Notes under the pieces: model-generated | Database searches by the model: none | The model's input: only the letters and a program-made list of their open reading frames with translations | Told to the model about the DNA's origin: nothing | Program-made: the position numbers and the translations under genes | Origin: Candidatus Aphodovivens excrementavium | GTDB lineage: Bacteria > Actinomycetota > Coriobacteriia > Coriobacteriales > Eggerthellaceae | Assembly: GCA_018715935.1 (NCBI GenBank) | Contig: DVKR01000028.1 | Coordinates: forward strand, 1 to 64,000 | Direction of reading: 5' to 3' | DNA: 64,000 nt | Shown: piece after piece, positions 28,095 through 37,644 of the stretch | Numbering within the stretch: position 1 is the first letter of the stretch | How the letters are laid out: each line of letters starts with the position of its first letter

Positions 28095-29201
28095 CTAGAG
28101 GTGCGCTACCACTAAATCGCCCATGGCCGCAGTGCCCACCACGCGATCGGCAGCGGTGCCAGCGTCTTTGATGTCGCTTGTGCGCCATCCCTCGTCGAGC
28201 ACGGCAGTCACCGCCCTGCGCACGTCATCGGCAGCCGCAGTGAGATTGAAGCTGTAGCGCAGCATCATCTCCACTGACAGAATCTGTGCCAAGGGGTTTG
28301 CGACGCCCGCGCCCGCGATATCGGGGGCGCTTCCGTGGCTTGGTTCGTAGAGCGCCGCGCCGTCACCGAGGCTCGCGCTTGCGAGCATGCCAAGCGAACC
28401 GGTGATCTGCGCCGCTTCGTCCGACAGAATGTCGCCAAACATGTTCTCGGTCACCACCACGTCGAAATCGGCAGGACGGTTGATAAGCTGCATGGCGGCG
28501 TTGTCTACCAACAGGTCTTCCAGCTCGATATCGACGTATTCCTGCTCGTGCACGCGATGAACGACCTCTCGCCACAGACGGCTTGTTTCCAAAACGTTGG
28601 CCTTGTCGACGCTCGTCACCTTCTTCTTGCGCTTACGCGCCGCCTCGAACGCCTGCCGCGCAATGCGCTCTATCTCGTATTCGCGGTATTCAAGCGTGTC
28701 GTATGCGCGTTGACCAGGTGTTCCTTGCGATCCGCACCCCGGTTCGTCGTAGAAGCGCGCACGCTCGCCAAAATACAGGCCGCCCGTCAGCTCGCGCACG
28801 ATCATCATATCCACGCCGTCCACCACCTCCGGCTTCAGCGTAGAAGCTTCCGCCAGCGCGGGAAAGATCTGCACCGGGCGCAGGTTCGTATAGAGCCCAA
28901 GCTCTTTTCTGATCCCCAAAAGACCTTGCTCGGGACGCGGCTTTGCCGGATCGGTGGTGTCCCACTTCGGCCCTCCCACAGCAGCGAGCAAGACCGCATC
29001 GGCGCCTTTTGCGGTGGCCAGCGTTGCCTCGGGCAACGCCGTAGCGCATGCGTCGATTGCCGCGCCGCCGATGAGCGCCTCGTCGTAAGAGAACGACACG
29101 CCGTGCTTGGCTCCCACCGCGTCAAGCACCTTTACGCCTTCGGCTATTATTTCTGGCCCGATGCCGTCGCCCGGCAGAAGGCAGATGCGATACGAAGCCA
29201 T
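28095..29201 (-). CDS. leuB: 3-isopropylmalate dehydrogenase
   Basis: This 368-residue NAD-dependent oxidative decarboxylase catalyses the third step of leucine synthesis. Family features are GDGIGPEI (about 10-17), the substrate Arg segment [11 protein letters not shown], the metal-binding Asp stretch [15 protein letters not shown] and [13 protein letters not shown]. The length is normal. It is separated from leuC and leuD by an oppositely oriented membrane-protein gene, so the three are not one transcript here. Confidence 0.97.
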   Translation of the reverse strand: MASYRICLLPGDGIGPEIIAEGVKVLDAVGAKHGVSFSYDEALIGGAAIDACATALPEATLATAKGADAVLLAAVGGPKWDTTDPAKPRPEQGLLGIRKELGLYTNLRPVQIFPALAEASTLKPEVVDGVDMMIVRELTGGLYFGERARFYDEPGCGSQGTPGQRAYDTLEYREYEIERIARQAFEAARKRKKKVTSVDKANVLETSRLWREVVHRVHEQEYVDIELEDLLVDNAAMQLINRPADFDVVVTENMFGDILSDEAAQITGSLGMLASASLGDGAALYEPSHGSAPDIAGAGVANPLAQILSVEMMLRYSFNLTAAADDVRRAVTAVLDEGWRTSDIKDAGTAADRVVGTAAMGDLVVAHL

Positions 29202-29581
29202 GCGCGCAGCGCTCCTTTCGTGAGATGCCCGCCTTTCCGAAGAGGGCTTTTCCGATAGATGGGTCGATGGGGAACCGAGTCATGGTTGCCCGTTCGTCCA
29301 AATCAATTGTAAGCGCGAAGAAAGCGACGGGCTCAAACGCAGCCGACTTATCACGAGTTGTTTACATTGCCGAAAAGCGGCGCGGTCCAGCGCGAAAAGG
29401 CACCGCACGGCACGACGCAGGTCAAACGCGCGCCGCACATGCCGCGCGCCTTCCGAGCCTCCGTTTCGCTAGGGAAGGCTCGGCGCAAACGCCCCTGCGA
29501 GCCCCTGCGCACGCTGCGGGAATGTCCGTCTCGTGTATAATAAGCGGGTTTTCAAGCACCTTGCCGTCGATAGGAAGCCCC
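29202..29581. promoter_or_regulatory. Divergent intergenic region between leuB and the membrane protein
   Basis: No gene is called in these 380 bp. A TATAAT at 29536-29541 is a good -10 box for the rightward gene, 41 bp before its GTG start. The in-frame extension upstream of that box (29225-29581) has no ribosome binding site and would precede the promoter. I saw no leucine-rich leader peptide or T-box-like structure for leuB. Confidence 0.5.
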
Positions 29582-31639
29582 GTGGCATCGTTTATAGTAG
29601 CCTGCCTCGCCGTTTGCGCGACGCTTTATCTTCCCGGCTACCTGTTCGGCCGCAGCCTTTCCCTTGCACGATGCGCCTCGCTTGCCGCAGCCCCCGCCTT
29701 GAGCATTGCGGTGCTGGTTGCTCTTGGCGCTGTGTTCGAAGCCGCCTCGGTCAGCTGCTCTGCGTTCGTCTTGGCTGTTGCGCTTGCCGCCCTGGCCTTG
29801 GCGGCGTACCTCCTCAGCAGCGCACTTCGACGCGTGCGCGCGAAGGAAACAGGGCAAGCCTTCTGCCGCAACGTCGGACATCCGTTTCCCGACAGAGTCT
29901 CCCATCGGTTCATTTGGAGCGCATTCGCGCTCTACGTCATCGTGGCTTTCGCTATCTGCGCAATCATGTTCCTAACCGCCATCGACGGCCTGGACTCCTT
30001 CGCGCGCAAAGACGACACCACGGTGCACTTGTCGATAGTTCGCTCGTTTCTCGACACCGGCACGTACTCGACGTTGCACAGCAATCCGTTTCTTGGACAG
30101 GGGTCCGTCGGCGCCTACTACCCCTCCGCATGGCACATCCTTACCGCCATCGCCGCATCCTGCGTCGGCAACAGCGTCACCATCGCCACCAATGCTGTAA
30201 CCCTTGTCTTCATTGCAGCCGTGCTCCCTGTCGGCATGTGCTACCTCTTGTGCTGGGCTCTTCCGCGCAAAAGGAACGCCATCCTCGCAGGATCGCTGTT
30301 TGTGCTGGGTTTTGCCATTCTGCCCTGGGGCTTTCTCACAAAGGGACAGCTTCTTCCCAACCTTGCATCGTATGTGCTCATTCCCGGCGCTATCGCGCTG
30401 TTCATAGCCGCTCTGGAATCGAACGGCAGACGCCTGCGAATTCTTTCAGCAACCGCCGCCATCTGGGCGCTTATCGCCGTTGCGCTCTGCCAGCCAAACG
30501 GCGCTTTCACCTGCGTTATAGGCATGACGTCCTATGCCGTGATCCGCATCTTCCGCGCGCCCGACGACGATCGCGCCACGTTCGCGCGCAAGCGAGTTAT
30601 CGGGGCAGTCGCGCTGGTTGCCGTTGCCTGCACAGCATGGGTGGCGCTCTTCTACGCTCCCCCGTTGCGCAGCACGGTCACCTACGGCACGTGGGATGCG
30701 CTGCTTTCCTTTCCTGAAGCGCTGGTGTCGGGCTTGTCGTTCATGTACGTGGAGCAAGGCGGAATTCAGCCCGCTCTCTCCATCGTCGTGCTGTTTGGCG
30801 CCATCGCCGCGTTTCGCGACCGCCGCTACCTCTGGCTCAACGTCGCCTACCTCGTCACGCTTTTCATCTACCTCGGCAACGTGACCGCCGATGGTCTTGC
30901 CCGGCAGATGATTGCCGGTTTTTGGTATGCAGACTACTACCGCACGGCGGCCATGAACGCACTGTTCGCCATTCCGCTTGCCGCGCTTGGCTTCGCATGG
31001 CTGGCATCGCTTTTGACGGGAGCCTTGCAGCGCGTGTCGAACGGCAAGATACCCGCATCGACGACAGGCGTTATGGCCGGCGGCGTGCTGGTCGTGCTGC
31101 TCGCGGCAATTCAAGCTCTGCCGCTGAACGTCGACATAGGGAAGCGCACCATCGAATCGGGGCTGATCTCCATGCGAAACCAGGTTGTAAGCCTGTATTC
31201 GTGGGATTCGGTATACACCAGCGAAGAGCGAGCCTTCGTCCAAAAGGCGCAATCGCTGATGGACGACAGCTCCTTCGTCGCCAATCTTCCCAACGACGGC
31301 ACCGCGTGGAGTTATGGCACCGACGGGATTCGAGTGATGTTCCGTCGCACCGGCGACAACGGGGGCAACCCATTCCCCACCGAGTGGAACGCCATCGTGC
31401 GCACACGTCTTGCCGACGTCGCAACTGACGCCGAAGTGCAGCAGGTCGTGCGCGATCTTGGCATCCGCTACGTTATCCTGCTCGACGAGAAATCAAGCCA
31501 GAACCCCACAGTCGATTCGTCTCGCTACGAAGAGGAGAACTGGGTGGGAATCGAATCCATCACCGAGGAAACGCCGGGGTTCGAACTGCTGCTCAGTGAA
31601 GGCGATATGCGGCTCTACGAGATCACGGCAGTCGAATAA
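29582..31639 (+). CDS. Multi-pass membrane protein, DUF6541-like (GT-C-type fold suspected)
   Basis: This integral membrane protein of 685 residues has about 12 or more hydrophobic helices and a C-terminal extracytoplasmic domain of about 170 residues (from MRNQVVSLYSWDSVYTSEE). The first loop holds KDDTTVHLSIVRSFLDTG, an acidic site before a long loop, the layout seen in GT-C glycosyltransferases and in the actinobacterial DUF6541 proteins. The GTG start at 29582 follows AGGAAG by 6 bp and the TATAAT promoter. Upstream in-frame ATGs lie at or before the promoter. A cell-envelope glycan role is inferred. It is inserted between leuD and leuB on the opposite strand. Confidence 0.72.
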   Translation: MASFIVACLAVCATLYLPGYLFGRSLSLARCASLAAAPALSIAVLVALGAVFEAASVSCSAFVLAVALAALALAAYLLSSALRRVRAKETGQAFCRNVGHPFPDRVSHRFIWSAFALYVIVAFAICAIMFLTAIDGLDSFARKDDTTVHLSIVRSFLDTGTYSTLHSNPFLGQGSVGAYYPSAWHILTAIAASCVGNSVTIATNAVTLVFIAAVLPVGMCYLLCWALPRKRNAILAGSLFVLGFAILPWGFLTKGQLLPNLASYVLIPGAIALFIAALESNGRRLRILSATAAIWALIAVALCQPNGAFTCVIGMTSYAVIRIFRAPDDDRATFARKRVIGAVALVAVACTAWVALFYAPPLRSTVTYGTWDALLSFPEALVSGLSFMYVEQGGIQPALSIVVLFGAIAAFRDRRYLWLNVAYLVTLFIYLGNVTADGLARQMIAGFWYADYYRTAAMNALFAIPLAALGFAWLASLLTGALQRVSNGKIPASTTGVMAGGVLVVLLAAIQALPLNVDIGKRTIESGLISMRNQVVSLYSWDSVYTSEERAFVQKAQSLMDDSSFVANLPNDGTAWSYGTDGIRVMFRRTGDNGGNPFPTEWNAIVRTRLADVATDAEVQQVVRDLGIRYVILLDEKSSQNPTVDSSRYEEENWVGIESITEETPGFELLLSEGDMRLYEITAVE

Positions 31640-31774
31640 ACAGGCTCGATGCAGCGGCGGAGGGCCGAGTTCGCGCCCCAACCAGACGGCTACGCACTCC
31701 TTACAAGACCCGCATCTTGGCCGAGCGAACTTTTCGCCTTGGTCGGGCGCGCGCCTTTCCGCCGCGCAGGCACG

Positions 31775-32269
31775 CTACTGCGCCAGGCGCTTCTTCCAGC
31801 GGTTCACCAAGCCACCCGCCTCGATAATCTCAGTGATAAACGCCGAGAAAGGCTCGGCTTGGAAGGTCTGCCCGGTCGTCTCGTTGGTGATGACGCCGGT
31901 ATCGGCGTCGATGCTCACCTTGTCTCCCGCAGAGATCCCGTCTACCGCTTGAGGGCATTCGAAAATTGCCAGCCCGATATTGATGGCGTTGCGGTAGAAG
32001 ATGCGAGCGAACGACTTCGCGACCACCGCGCCGACCCCTGCCTCCTTGATGCACAAGGGGGCGTGCTCGCGCGACGATCCGCAACCGAAGTTCTCCTCCG
32101 CAACGATGATGTCTCCCGGCCGCACGCGTTCGACGAAGCCGGCGTCCAAATCCTCAAGGCAATGCTTGGCAAGCTCCGCCGGATCAGAAGAGTTCAAATA
32201 GCGCGCAGGAATAATAACGTCGGTGTCGACGTCGCGCCCGTAGCGATGCGCCGTGCCTTCGAATTTCAT
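31775..32269 (-). CDS. leuD: 3-isopropylmalate dehydratase small subunit
   Basis: This is the 164-residue swivel-domain subunit of isopropylmalate isomerase, partner of LeuC. The family segment GRDVDTDVIIPARYL (about 9-23) and the GCGSSREHAP loop (about 62-71), which contacts substrate, are both present. The short bacterial/archaeal-type length is normal. It starts 9 bp after leuC ends, so the two are cotranscribed. Confidence 0.97.
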   Translation of the reverse strand: MKFEGTAHRYGRDVDTDVIIPARYLNSSDPAELAKHCLEDLDAGFVERVRPGDIIVAEENFGCGSSREHAPLCIKEAGVGAVVAKSFARIFYRNAINIGLAIFECPQAVDGISAGDKVSIDADTGVITNETTGQTFQAEPFSAFITEIIEAGGLVNRWKKRLAQ

Positions 32270-32278
32270 GCGTGCCCC

Positions 32279-33562
32279 CTATTCAACGTGCGCCGCCGAC
32301 GCGACGTCTTCCGGCAACCCGATATGCCCAAGCACCGCGCTTGCCGCCGCCACCGCAGGCGAGGCTAGATACACTTCGCTTTGCGGGCTGCCCATGCGCC
32401 CCACAAAGTTTCTGTTGGTGGTTGCAATGGCGCGCTCCCCCGCCGCAAGCACGCCCATGTAGCCGCCAAGACACGGCCCGCACGTCGGCGTTGACACCAC
32501 GCAGTTGGCGTCAAGGAAGATGCCGGTCAGCCCTTCTTCTATGCACTGGCGATACACGCGCTGGGTTGCGGGAATAACGATGCAGCGCACGCCTGGCGCA
32601 ACTTTGCGCCCCTTGAGCACCGCCGCCGCCTGTCGCATGTCTTCGATGCGGCCGTTGGTGCAACTTCCAATTACCGCCTGGTCGATACGCACGTCGCGCG
32701 CTTGCGCCACCGGGCGCACGTTCGACGGCAGATGGGGAAACGCCACCGTAGGCACGATGTCTTCCGCATCGATTTCGACGACGTCGGCGTACTGAGCGTC
32801 TGGGTCGGAATAATATGCCGTATACGGGCGCTCTACGCGTTCGTCAAGATAAGCACGCGTCACATCGTCAACCGGAATAAGTCCGGCCTTGCCTCCTGCC
32901 TCAATTGCCATGTTGGAAATGGTGAGGCGCTCGTCCATGGAAAGGCCCTCTATGGCCTCTCCGGTGAACTCCATTGCTTTGTAGAGCGCACCGTCAACTC
33001 CAATGCGGCCGATGATATGCAAAATGACGTCTTTTCCCGTAACGCCCTTTGCAAGGGTTCCATTTATCTTGAACAGGATGGTTTCGGGAACCTTGAACCA
33101 CGCCCGACCCGTTGCCATGGCAACGCCGGCATCGGTTGACCCAACTCCAGTTGAAAACGCCCCCAATGCGCCATACGTGCACGTATGGCTATCGGCGCCG
33201 ATGATCAGATCGCCTGCCGCCACCACGCCTTGCTCGGGCAGCAAGGCGTGCTCAATTCCCATGCAGCCTGCCTCGTAGTAATGGGAAATGCCCTGCTCGC
33301 GAGCGAACTCGCGCACTATCTTCGCCTGCTCGGCGCTTTTGATGTCTTTATTGGGAACGTAATGATCGGGCACCAGCACCACCCGGTTAGGGTCGAACAC
33401 GCGTGATGCCACCTGGCGAAACACAGAGATGGCAAGCGGTGCGGTAACGTCGTTTGCCAAAACGCCATCGAGGTTGCATTCGATCAGTTGACCGGGCTTC
33501 ACTTCCTCAAGACCCGCATGGGCGGCAAGAATCTTTTCCGCCATAGTCATTGGACGCGCCAT
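32279..33562 (-). CDS. leuC: 3-isopropylmalate dehydratase large subunit
   Basis: This is a 427-residue aconitase-family subunit carrying a 4Fe-4S cluster. The cluster Cys are in [10 protein letters not shown] and in CGPCLGG. The [23 protein letters not shown] region is the family signature. The start [11 protein letters not shown] at 33562 has AGGGGG upstream; the longer open frame reaches into the preceding gene and is not credible. It forms a two-gene unit with leuD. The start lies 14 bp from the end of the Gln/Pro-rich membrane protein gene. Confidence 0.97.
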   Translation of the reverse strand: MARPMTMAEKILAAHAGLEEVKPGQLIECNLDGVLANDVTAPLAISVFRQVASRVFDPNRVVLVPDHYVPNKDIKSAEQAKIVREFAREQGISHYYEAGCMGIEHALLPEQGVVAAGDLIIGADSHTCTYGALGAFSTGVGSTDAGVAMATGRAWFKVPETILFKINGTLAKGVTGKDVILHIIGRIGVDGALYKAMEFTGEAIEGLSMDERLTISNMAIEAGGKAGLIPVDDVTRAYLDERVERPYTAYYSDPDAQYADVVEIDAEDIVPTVAFPHLPSNVRPVAQARDVRIDQAVIGSCTNGRIEDMRQAAAVLKGRKVAPGVRCIVIPATQRVYRQCIEEGLTGIFLDANCVVSTPTCGPCLGGYMGVLAAGERAIATTNRNFVGRMGSPQSEVYLASPAVAAASAVLGHIGLPEDVASAAHVE

Positions 33563-33576
33563 AGCTACCCCCTGCC

Positions 33577-34179
33577 CTACCAGGTAAAGCCAGAGGAGCC
33601 AAGCGTTGAAGTGGCAACGCCCATAATGCCGCCGAACACCACCGTCATGTAGAGCAGCGAAAAGACGATGTTTGCCACAGCGCCGACAATACTCCATTTC
33701 ATAGCGTCGCTTTTCACCTGGGGAGCCTTGTCAACGTTCACCAACCACGCAAGGATGATGCCCGCTATGCCCACCAAGAAGCTCACCGCAAACCAGCCGA
33801 ACTTCATGCCGCCCGTCAGCTTCTCGAGCGGAGCGGGCTGATAGTAGATCGGAGGGGTTTGCGCATAGCCAGGCTGCGGCTGGCCATAGGGTTGGTTGGG
33901 CATCTGGTTGGGTGCATACGAAAACCCGGGCGCCTGCTGCGCGTTTGGCATCTGGCCGTTGCCGGGTTGCGGCTGCCCGTAGAACTGTTGCCCAGACTGC
34001 GGCTGGCCGTAGGGCTGTTGCGGCTGACCGTAGGGCTGCGAGCCAGGTTGCGGCTGGCCAGGTTGCACTGGGGCTCCCTGCGGTTGACCAGAGGGCTGTG
34101 CAGCCTGCTGCTGTTCAAAACGGTCTTCTTGCCCTGGCTCGGCATTGCTGGAGCTGACGGGTTGCTTCTCATCTGACAT
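33577..34179 (-). CDS. Small membrane protein with Gln/Pro/Gly-rich repeat N terminus
   Basis: In this 200-residue protein, residues 1-115 are a disordered tract built on YGQPQ-like repeats (about seven copies). The C-terminal 80 residues hold two hydrophobic helices ([21 protein letters not shown] and [27 protein letters not shown]). This layout is common in actinobacterial small envelope proteins, whose function is unknown. It sits just upstream of leuC on the same strand, which may be coincidental. Confidence 0.72.
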   Translation of the reverse strand: MSDEKQPVSSSNAEPGQEDRFEQQQAAQPSGQPQGAPVQPGQPQPGSQPYGQPQQPYGQPQSGQQFYGQPQPGNGQMPNAQQAPGFSYAPNQMPNQPYGQPQPGYAQTPPIYYQPAPLEKLTGGMKFGWFAVSFLVGIAGIILAWLVNVDKAPQVKSDAMKWSIVGAVANIVFSLLYMTVVFGGIMGVATSTLGSSGFTW

Positions 34180-34333
34180 GCGGCCACCTCAATCTTATCG
34201 CGAAATAACTACTCGATAGTATAGCCATAGCCGCCCCGCGCACGCAGCGCCCGAGAAACTGTAAGCAAGAATTAACCAGACCGATGCGAAAAGTACAACT
34301 GCCCTCTCCGCCGAGACTGCCCCTTTTCGCTCG

Positions 34334-35239
34334 CTAGGAAAGAGCCGAGCACAAAGCGTCAAGCAGCGTGATGGCGAAGTGCTGAGCCGAGCGGCCTTCA
34401 CCTGCATCTTCCCACATCTTGCCCGGAAGCTCGATAGCCAAACGCGACGGCCTTGCCGCACGCGCGGCAGCCACGGCCGACTCAAGGCGCAAAGGAAGCG
34501 TGTTGTCGTCGGCATAGGCGACACGCGGCACGTTTTCCGACGTGGTTTCCTCAGGCAACACGATATGAACCATGAGCATCGATTCGTCAGGAGCTATCAG
34601 CAAGCTATCCGCCGAAAGGATCTTAGACGCAGGCGTGGTTGCCAGCGCAAGGTTCGACATACGGGAAGCCACTCCGCGCGTGAAGGCATCGGTGCCGAAC
34701 AGGCACAGCGCGTTCTCCTCCAAAACGGTAGCCGCGCGCGCAAAGCCCAGATGAGCCCCTTCGCGCATAGCCTCTTTGCCTTCCCAGGAATGATGGAGGT
34801 TGCGAATTGCCGCATAGGTGTAAGCGCCGGCAATGCCATCGGACGGTAGACCCATGTTCATCTGGAAGCTACGCAAGGCGTCTTCGGTATAGGCGCCGAA
34901 AATTCCATCGGCGCCGCCGCAGGCAAAGCCCAACGCGCCTAGCGCCTGTTGAAGCTCCATTACGTCGTGCCCATGGAAATACGGCATGCGCAGATACAGG
35001 GTGCGATCGCCAAGCGAGTAGGAGGCGTCCACGAGCGCCGCCCACATTTTGTCGTCCACCTCTTCCACCGCCGGCAAGCCCGACTGTTTGCGGAATGCCA
35101 CCACGGCGCACGCGGTTGCGTCGTCGAACGCACCCGTCACATCTGCCTGGTCAAGAAGCCCTATCGTCACCAAGCGCTGCTGAACGTCTTCAACAGCCGC
35201 GCCAGAATCTTTTCGCGTAATCGTATCCATTGTGGCCAT
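34334..35239 (-). CDS. Protein with two peptidoglycan-binding domains and an unassigned C-terminal domain
   Basis: This is a 301-residue protein with two PG_binding_1-type domains, at about 8-72 (VEDVQQRLVTIGLL) and 85-148 (VMELQQALGALGFACGGADGIFG). The C-terminal half has no zinc-ligand pattern of amidases, though its tail (PSRLAIELPGKMWEDAGEGRSAQHFAITLLDAL) looks like a worn version of that fold. No signal peptide is evident, which is unusual for a wall-binding protein. It follows the polyprenyl synthetase closely (about 1 bp apart), pointing to cell-envelope work. Confidence 0.78.
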   Translation of the reverse strand: MATMDTITRKDSGAAVEDVQQRLVTIGLLDQADVTGAFDDATACAVVAFRKQSGLPAVEEVDDKMWAALVDASYSLGDRTLYLRMPYFHGHDVMELQQALGALGFACGGADGIFGAYTEDALRSFQMNMGLPSDGIAGAYTYAAIRNLHHSWEGKEAMREGAHLGFARAATVLEENALCLFGTDAFTRGVASRMSNLALATTPASKILSADSLLIAPDESMLMVHIVLPEETTSENVPRVAYADDNTLPLRLESAVAAARAARPSRLAIELPGKMWEDAGEGRSAQHFAITLLDALCSALS

Positions 35240-35240
35240 A

Positions 35241-36287
35241 CTAACGTAATCGCTTTACAAACCAATCTGCCATGCTTATCAACAGGTCGCGGGCCTTAGA
35301 CGGCGCAATCATGTCTACCAGCCTGTTTTTAGCTATGCTGGTGAGGTTTTCGGCATAATTGCGCGCGTAGTCTATGCTGCCCGCCTCTTCCATAATGCCC
35401 ACTGCCTCGGCCAACACCTCGGGGTCTTTTTCCTTGGAAGACAGGATGTCGATAAGACGCTGGCGCTTATCGCTGTTCTGCAGTGCATGCACCACCATAA
35501 GCGTGCGCTTGCCCTCGGTAATGTCGTTACGGAAGTCTTTCTTCGTGCTTTCCTCGCTGCCTACCAAATTTAGCAGGTCGTCTTGGATTTGGAACGCAAG
35601 ACCCGTATCTAAACCGTAATTACGCAAAGCCTCGATCTCGGTTTCGGAGCCGCCTCCGATGATAGCGCCAACCGCCAAGGGCACGGCACCAGAGTAATGA
35701 GCGGTTTTATGGGTTGCCATCACCAGGTAGTCTTCGGGCGTGATGTCGTAGCGGCCGTCGCGCGCCCATCCGATATCAAGCGCTTGGCCCTCGATGGTGC
35801 GGCGCGTCATTTCGGTAAGCTCGGTCAAAACGCGCACCTTGGTTTCGGCATCCAAATTTGCGTCGTGGACAACCGTGCCGTTCACCAGAGACAACGCCAA
35901 GTCTCCCATGTTGATGGCAAGGCCAACGCCCTCCGTGAGGTGCAAGCACGGCTCGCCGCGACGCAGCTCGGCTTCATCGGCGATGTCGTCGTGAATGAGC
36001 GCGGCGGTATGGAAGTGCTCGATTGCTGCTGCCGCACTGGTTGCGCGCTCCATGTCGCCCCCAACCGCCAGGCACGCCGCAAAACAGATAAGGGGACGGT
36101 GACGCTTGCCGCCGTTTTTGCTGTAAGCCTTCAGTGGGTCGTAAAGATACCGATCCATATCGGGATGAGTGCCGGTGGGCAAGTAGGAATTGACCAAATC
36201 CCCCACGCGATCAGCGTACGAATTGAGATATTCCTCGAACGAGGTGGGCGGGTTTTCCACAGCGGCAATTATCTCATTGATGTTCAC
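35241..36287 (-). CDS. Polyprenyl (isoprenoid) diphosphate synthase
   Basis: This 348-residue trans-prenyltransferase condenses isopentenyl diphosphate onto allylic primers. The first Asp-rich motif is HDDIADEAELRRG, of DDxxD type. The second is FQIQDDLLNLVG, followed by KKDFRNDITEGKRTLMV. The chain length of the product cannot be told. The GTG at 36287 was chosen because GGGGGAGA stands 7 bp before it. It probably supplies the quinone side chain or lipid carriers. It is cotranscribed with the downstream peptidoglycan-binding protein. Confidence 0.93.
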   Translation of the reverse strand: MNINEIIAAVENPPTSFEEYLNSYADRVGDLVNSYLPTGTHPDMDRYLYDPLKAYSKNGGKRHRPLICFAACLAVGGDMERATSAAAAIEHFHTAALIHDDIADEAELRRGEPCLHLTEGVGLAINMGDLALSLVNGTVVHDANLDAETKVRVLTELTEMTRRTIEGQALDIGWARDGRYDITPEDYLVMATHKTAHYSGAVPLAVGAIIGGGSETEIEALRNYGLDTGLAFQIQDDLLNLVGSEESTKKDFRNDITEGKRTLMVVHALQNSDKRQRLIDILSSKEKDPEVLAEAVGIMEEAGSIDYARNYAENLTSIAKNRLVDMIAPSKARDLLISMADWFVKRLR

Positions 36288-36451
36288 GCTAACGTCTCCC
36301 CCATAGAGCGGCATAGATAGGAAATGTATATATCTACTACCGGAACAGCGCCCGGCATGACCTCGTCTAACGCAAGTGCCCCTTTGGTTTTGCGGGGTTC
36401 AAGTCCCACCGGGACCTCCCCGAGGTTAACCCGCTTGCAACTCCGACGAAC

Positions 36452-36536
36452 TGGTAGGAGCGGTGGGACTCGAACCCACAAGCCAAAAGGCGGAGGATTT
36501 TAAGTCCTCTGCGTATGCCAATTCCGCCACGCTCCC
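36452..36536 (-). tRNA. tRNA-Leu (anticodon UAA)
   Basis: The minus strand folds as a class II tRNA. The acceptor stem is GGGAGCG with CGCTCCT, the anticodon loop CTTAAAA gives UAA, and there is a long variable arm (CCGCCTTTTGGCTTG). The T loop is GGTTCGAGTCC, and an encoded CCA ends at 36452. It reads UUA codons, which are rare in GC-rich genomes. Confidence 0.97.
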
Positions 36537-36675
36537 ACTTCAACCAAGAAGCAAGTGAATATGGTATCAAAATGCAACCCTTTAAGCACCCGCGAAACGC
36601 ATATTGGACATTTTTTCACGCGAGCTGCAGGCAGTGCGTTGGTTTATCGTGCAAACACGCCTCTGATCAGCGAAT

Positions 36676-37644
36676 CTACCATTCTCCACGCGCCTGCGCC
36701 ATCACGACGCCGTGCAGAATGTCGGTTTCGCTTGCCGTGTAGGAAGCAACCTCGGCGAGCGTAAGAACTTGAGACAAAATGAGCAAGCCGGCAACAATCA
36801 CGGGGGCTCGCTTAGGGTCGAGGCCAACTACGCCGCATCGCTGCGCCAAGGGCACAGAAGCCAGCTGGGCAAGCTGCCCTCCTAGAACCTCGGCAGTTAC
36901 CACGCTGCCGTGAACGAGGGCGGAGTCGTAGACCTCCATATGCTTTTGCACCGAAACCACCGTTGTTGCCGTTCCCGCAACTGCCACTAAGCGCGACCAC
37001 GAGATCCCCTCTTCGCGCAACTGCGCGAAATACGGCTGCATTTGATTTATCACCCAGCGCTTCGCAGCGTCCAACTCCTCGCGCGAAGGAGGATCTTCTC
37101 TCAAAAAACGCTCGGTCATGCGACGACAGCCCACATCAAACGAGCGGGAACGCACCGGATCGGCTCCGGCTTTGCCTGCTACCACTTCCGTCGAACCGCC
37201 GCCCACATCAACCACCAAAAGATCTTCGCCGGAATAATCCATCGAAGCTCCGGCGAACGAAAGGGAGGCCTCCTCTTTACCCGGGATGACGCGCAAAGAA
37301 ACCCCGTTTTGCGCAATGCGTGCGATGAGTTCGGCGCTATTGGAGGCATCGCGCGCAGCAGAGGTGGCAAACGCCGCCACTTGAACGGGTATGCCGTCGT
37401 CGGCTTCGAGCGCATCGAGCCGTTTGCGGTAGGATCCCAACGTCGTAGCGGCTCGCTCGATGGCATCGCGACGAAGGGATTTTGAAGAATCCACCCCTTC
37501 GCCCAAATTGACGATATCGTAAGCGCGCAAGCGTTCGTGCATGATGCCGCGCTCGTCTACATCTGTCACAAGCAAGCGACAGGTCACCGTGCCGAGATCC
37601 ATCGCCGCGTAACGACCGGCGCGAACCGACGAAGCAGCCAGCAT
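36676..37644 (-). CDS. Ppx/GppA-family phosphatase
   Basis: This 322-residue protein is of the exopolyphosphatase/guanosine pentaphosphatase family (ASKHA fold). The phosphate-1 loop is AAMDLGTVTCRLLVTDV (about 13-29) and the phosphate-2 loop is LLVVDVGGGSTEVV. It matches the short actinobacterial form (Ppx1/Ppx2-like) without the C-terminal HD domain. Its ATG overlaps the stop of the FtsB-like gene (TAATG), so the two are translationally coupled. This pairing near the cell-division gene is common in Actinobacteria. Confidence 0.92.
   Translation of the reverse strand: MLAASSVRAGRYAAMDLGTVTCRLLVTDVDERGIMHERLRAYDIVNLGEGVDSSKSLRRDAIERAATTLGSYRKRLDALEADDGIPVQVAAFATSAARDASNSAELIARIAQNGVSLRVIPGKEEASLSFAGASMDYSGEDLLVVDVGGGSTEVVAGKAGADPVRSRSFDVGCRRMTERFLREDPPSREELDAAKRWVINQMQPYFAQLREEGISWSRLVAVAGTATTVVSVQKHMEVYDSALVHGSVVTAEVLGGQLAQLASVPLAQRCGVVGLDPKRAPVIVAGLLILSQVLTLAEVASYTASETDILHGVVMAQARGEW

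Noticed and set aside
29225-29581. 119-codon N-terminal extension of the membrane protein
   Set aside because: It lies upstream of the TATAAT promoter, is basic and non-hydrophobic, and lacks a ribosome site; the GTG at 29582 is better.
36360-36425. tRNA-like T-arm sequence (GGGGTTCAAGTCCCACC) on the plus strand next to tRNA-Leu
   Set aside because: The T-stem pairs only three bases and no matching acceptor or anticodon arm is present. It may be a relic or a coincidence.
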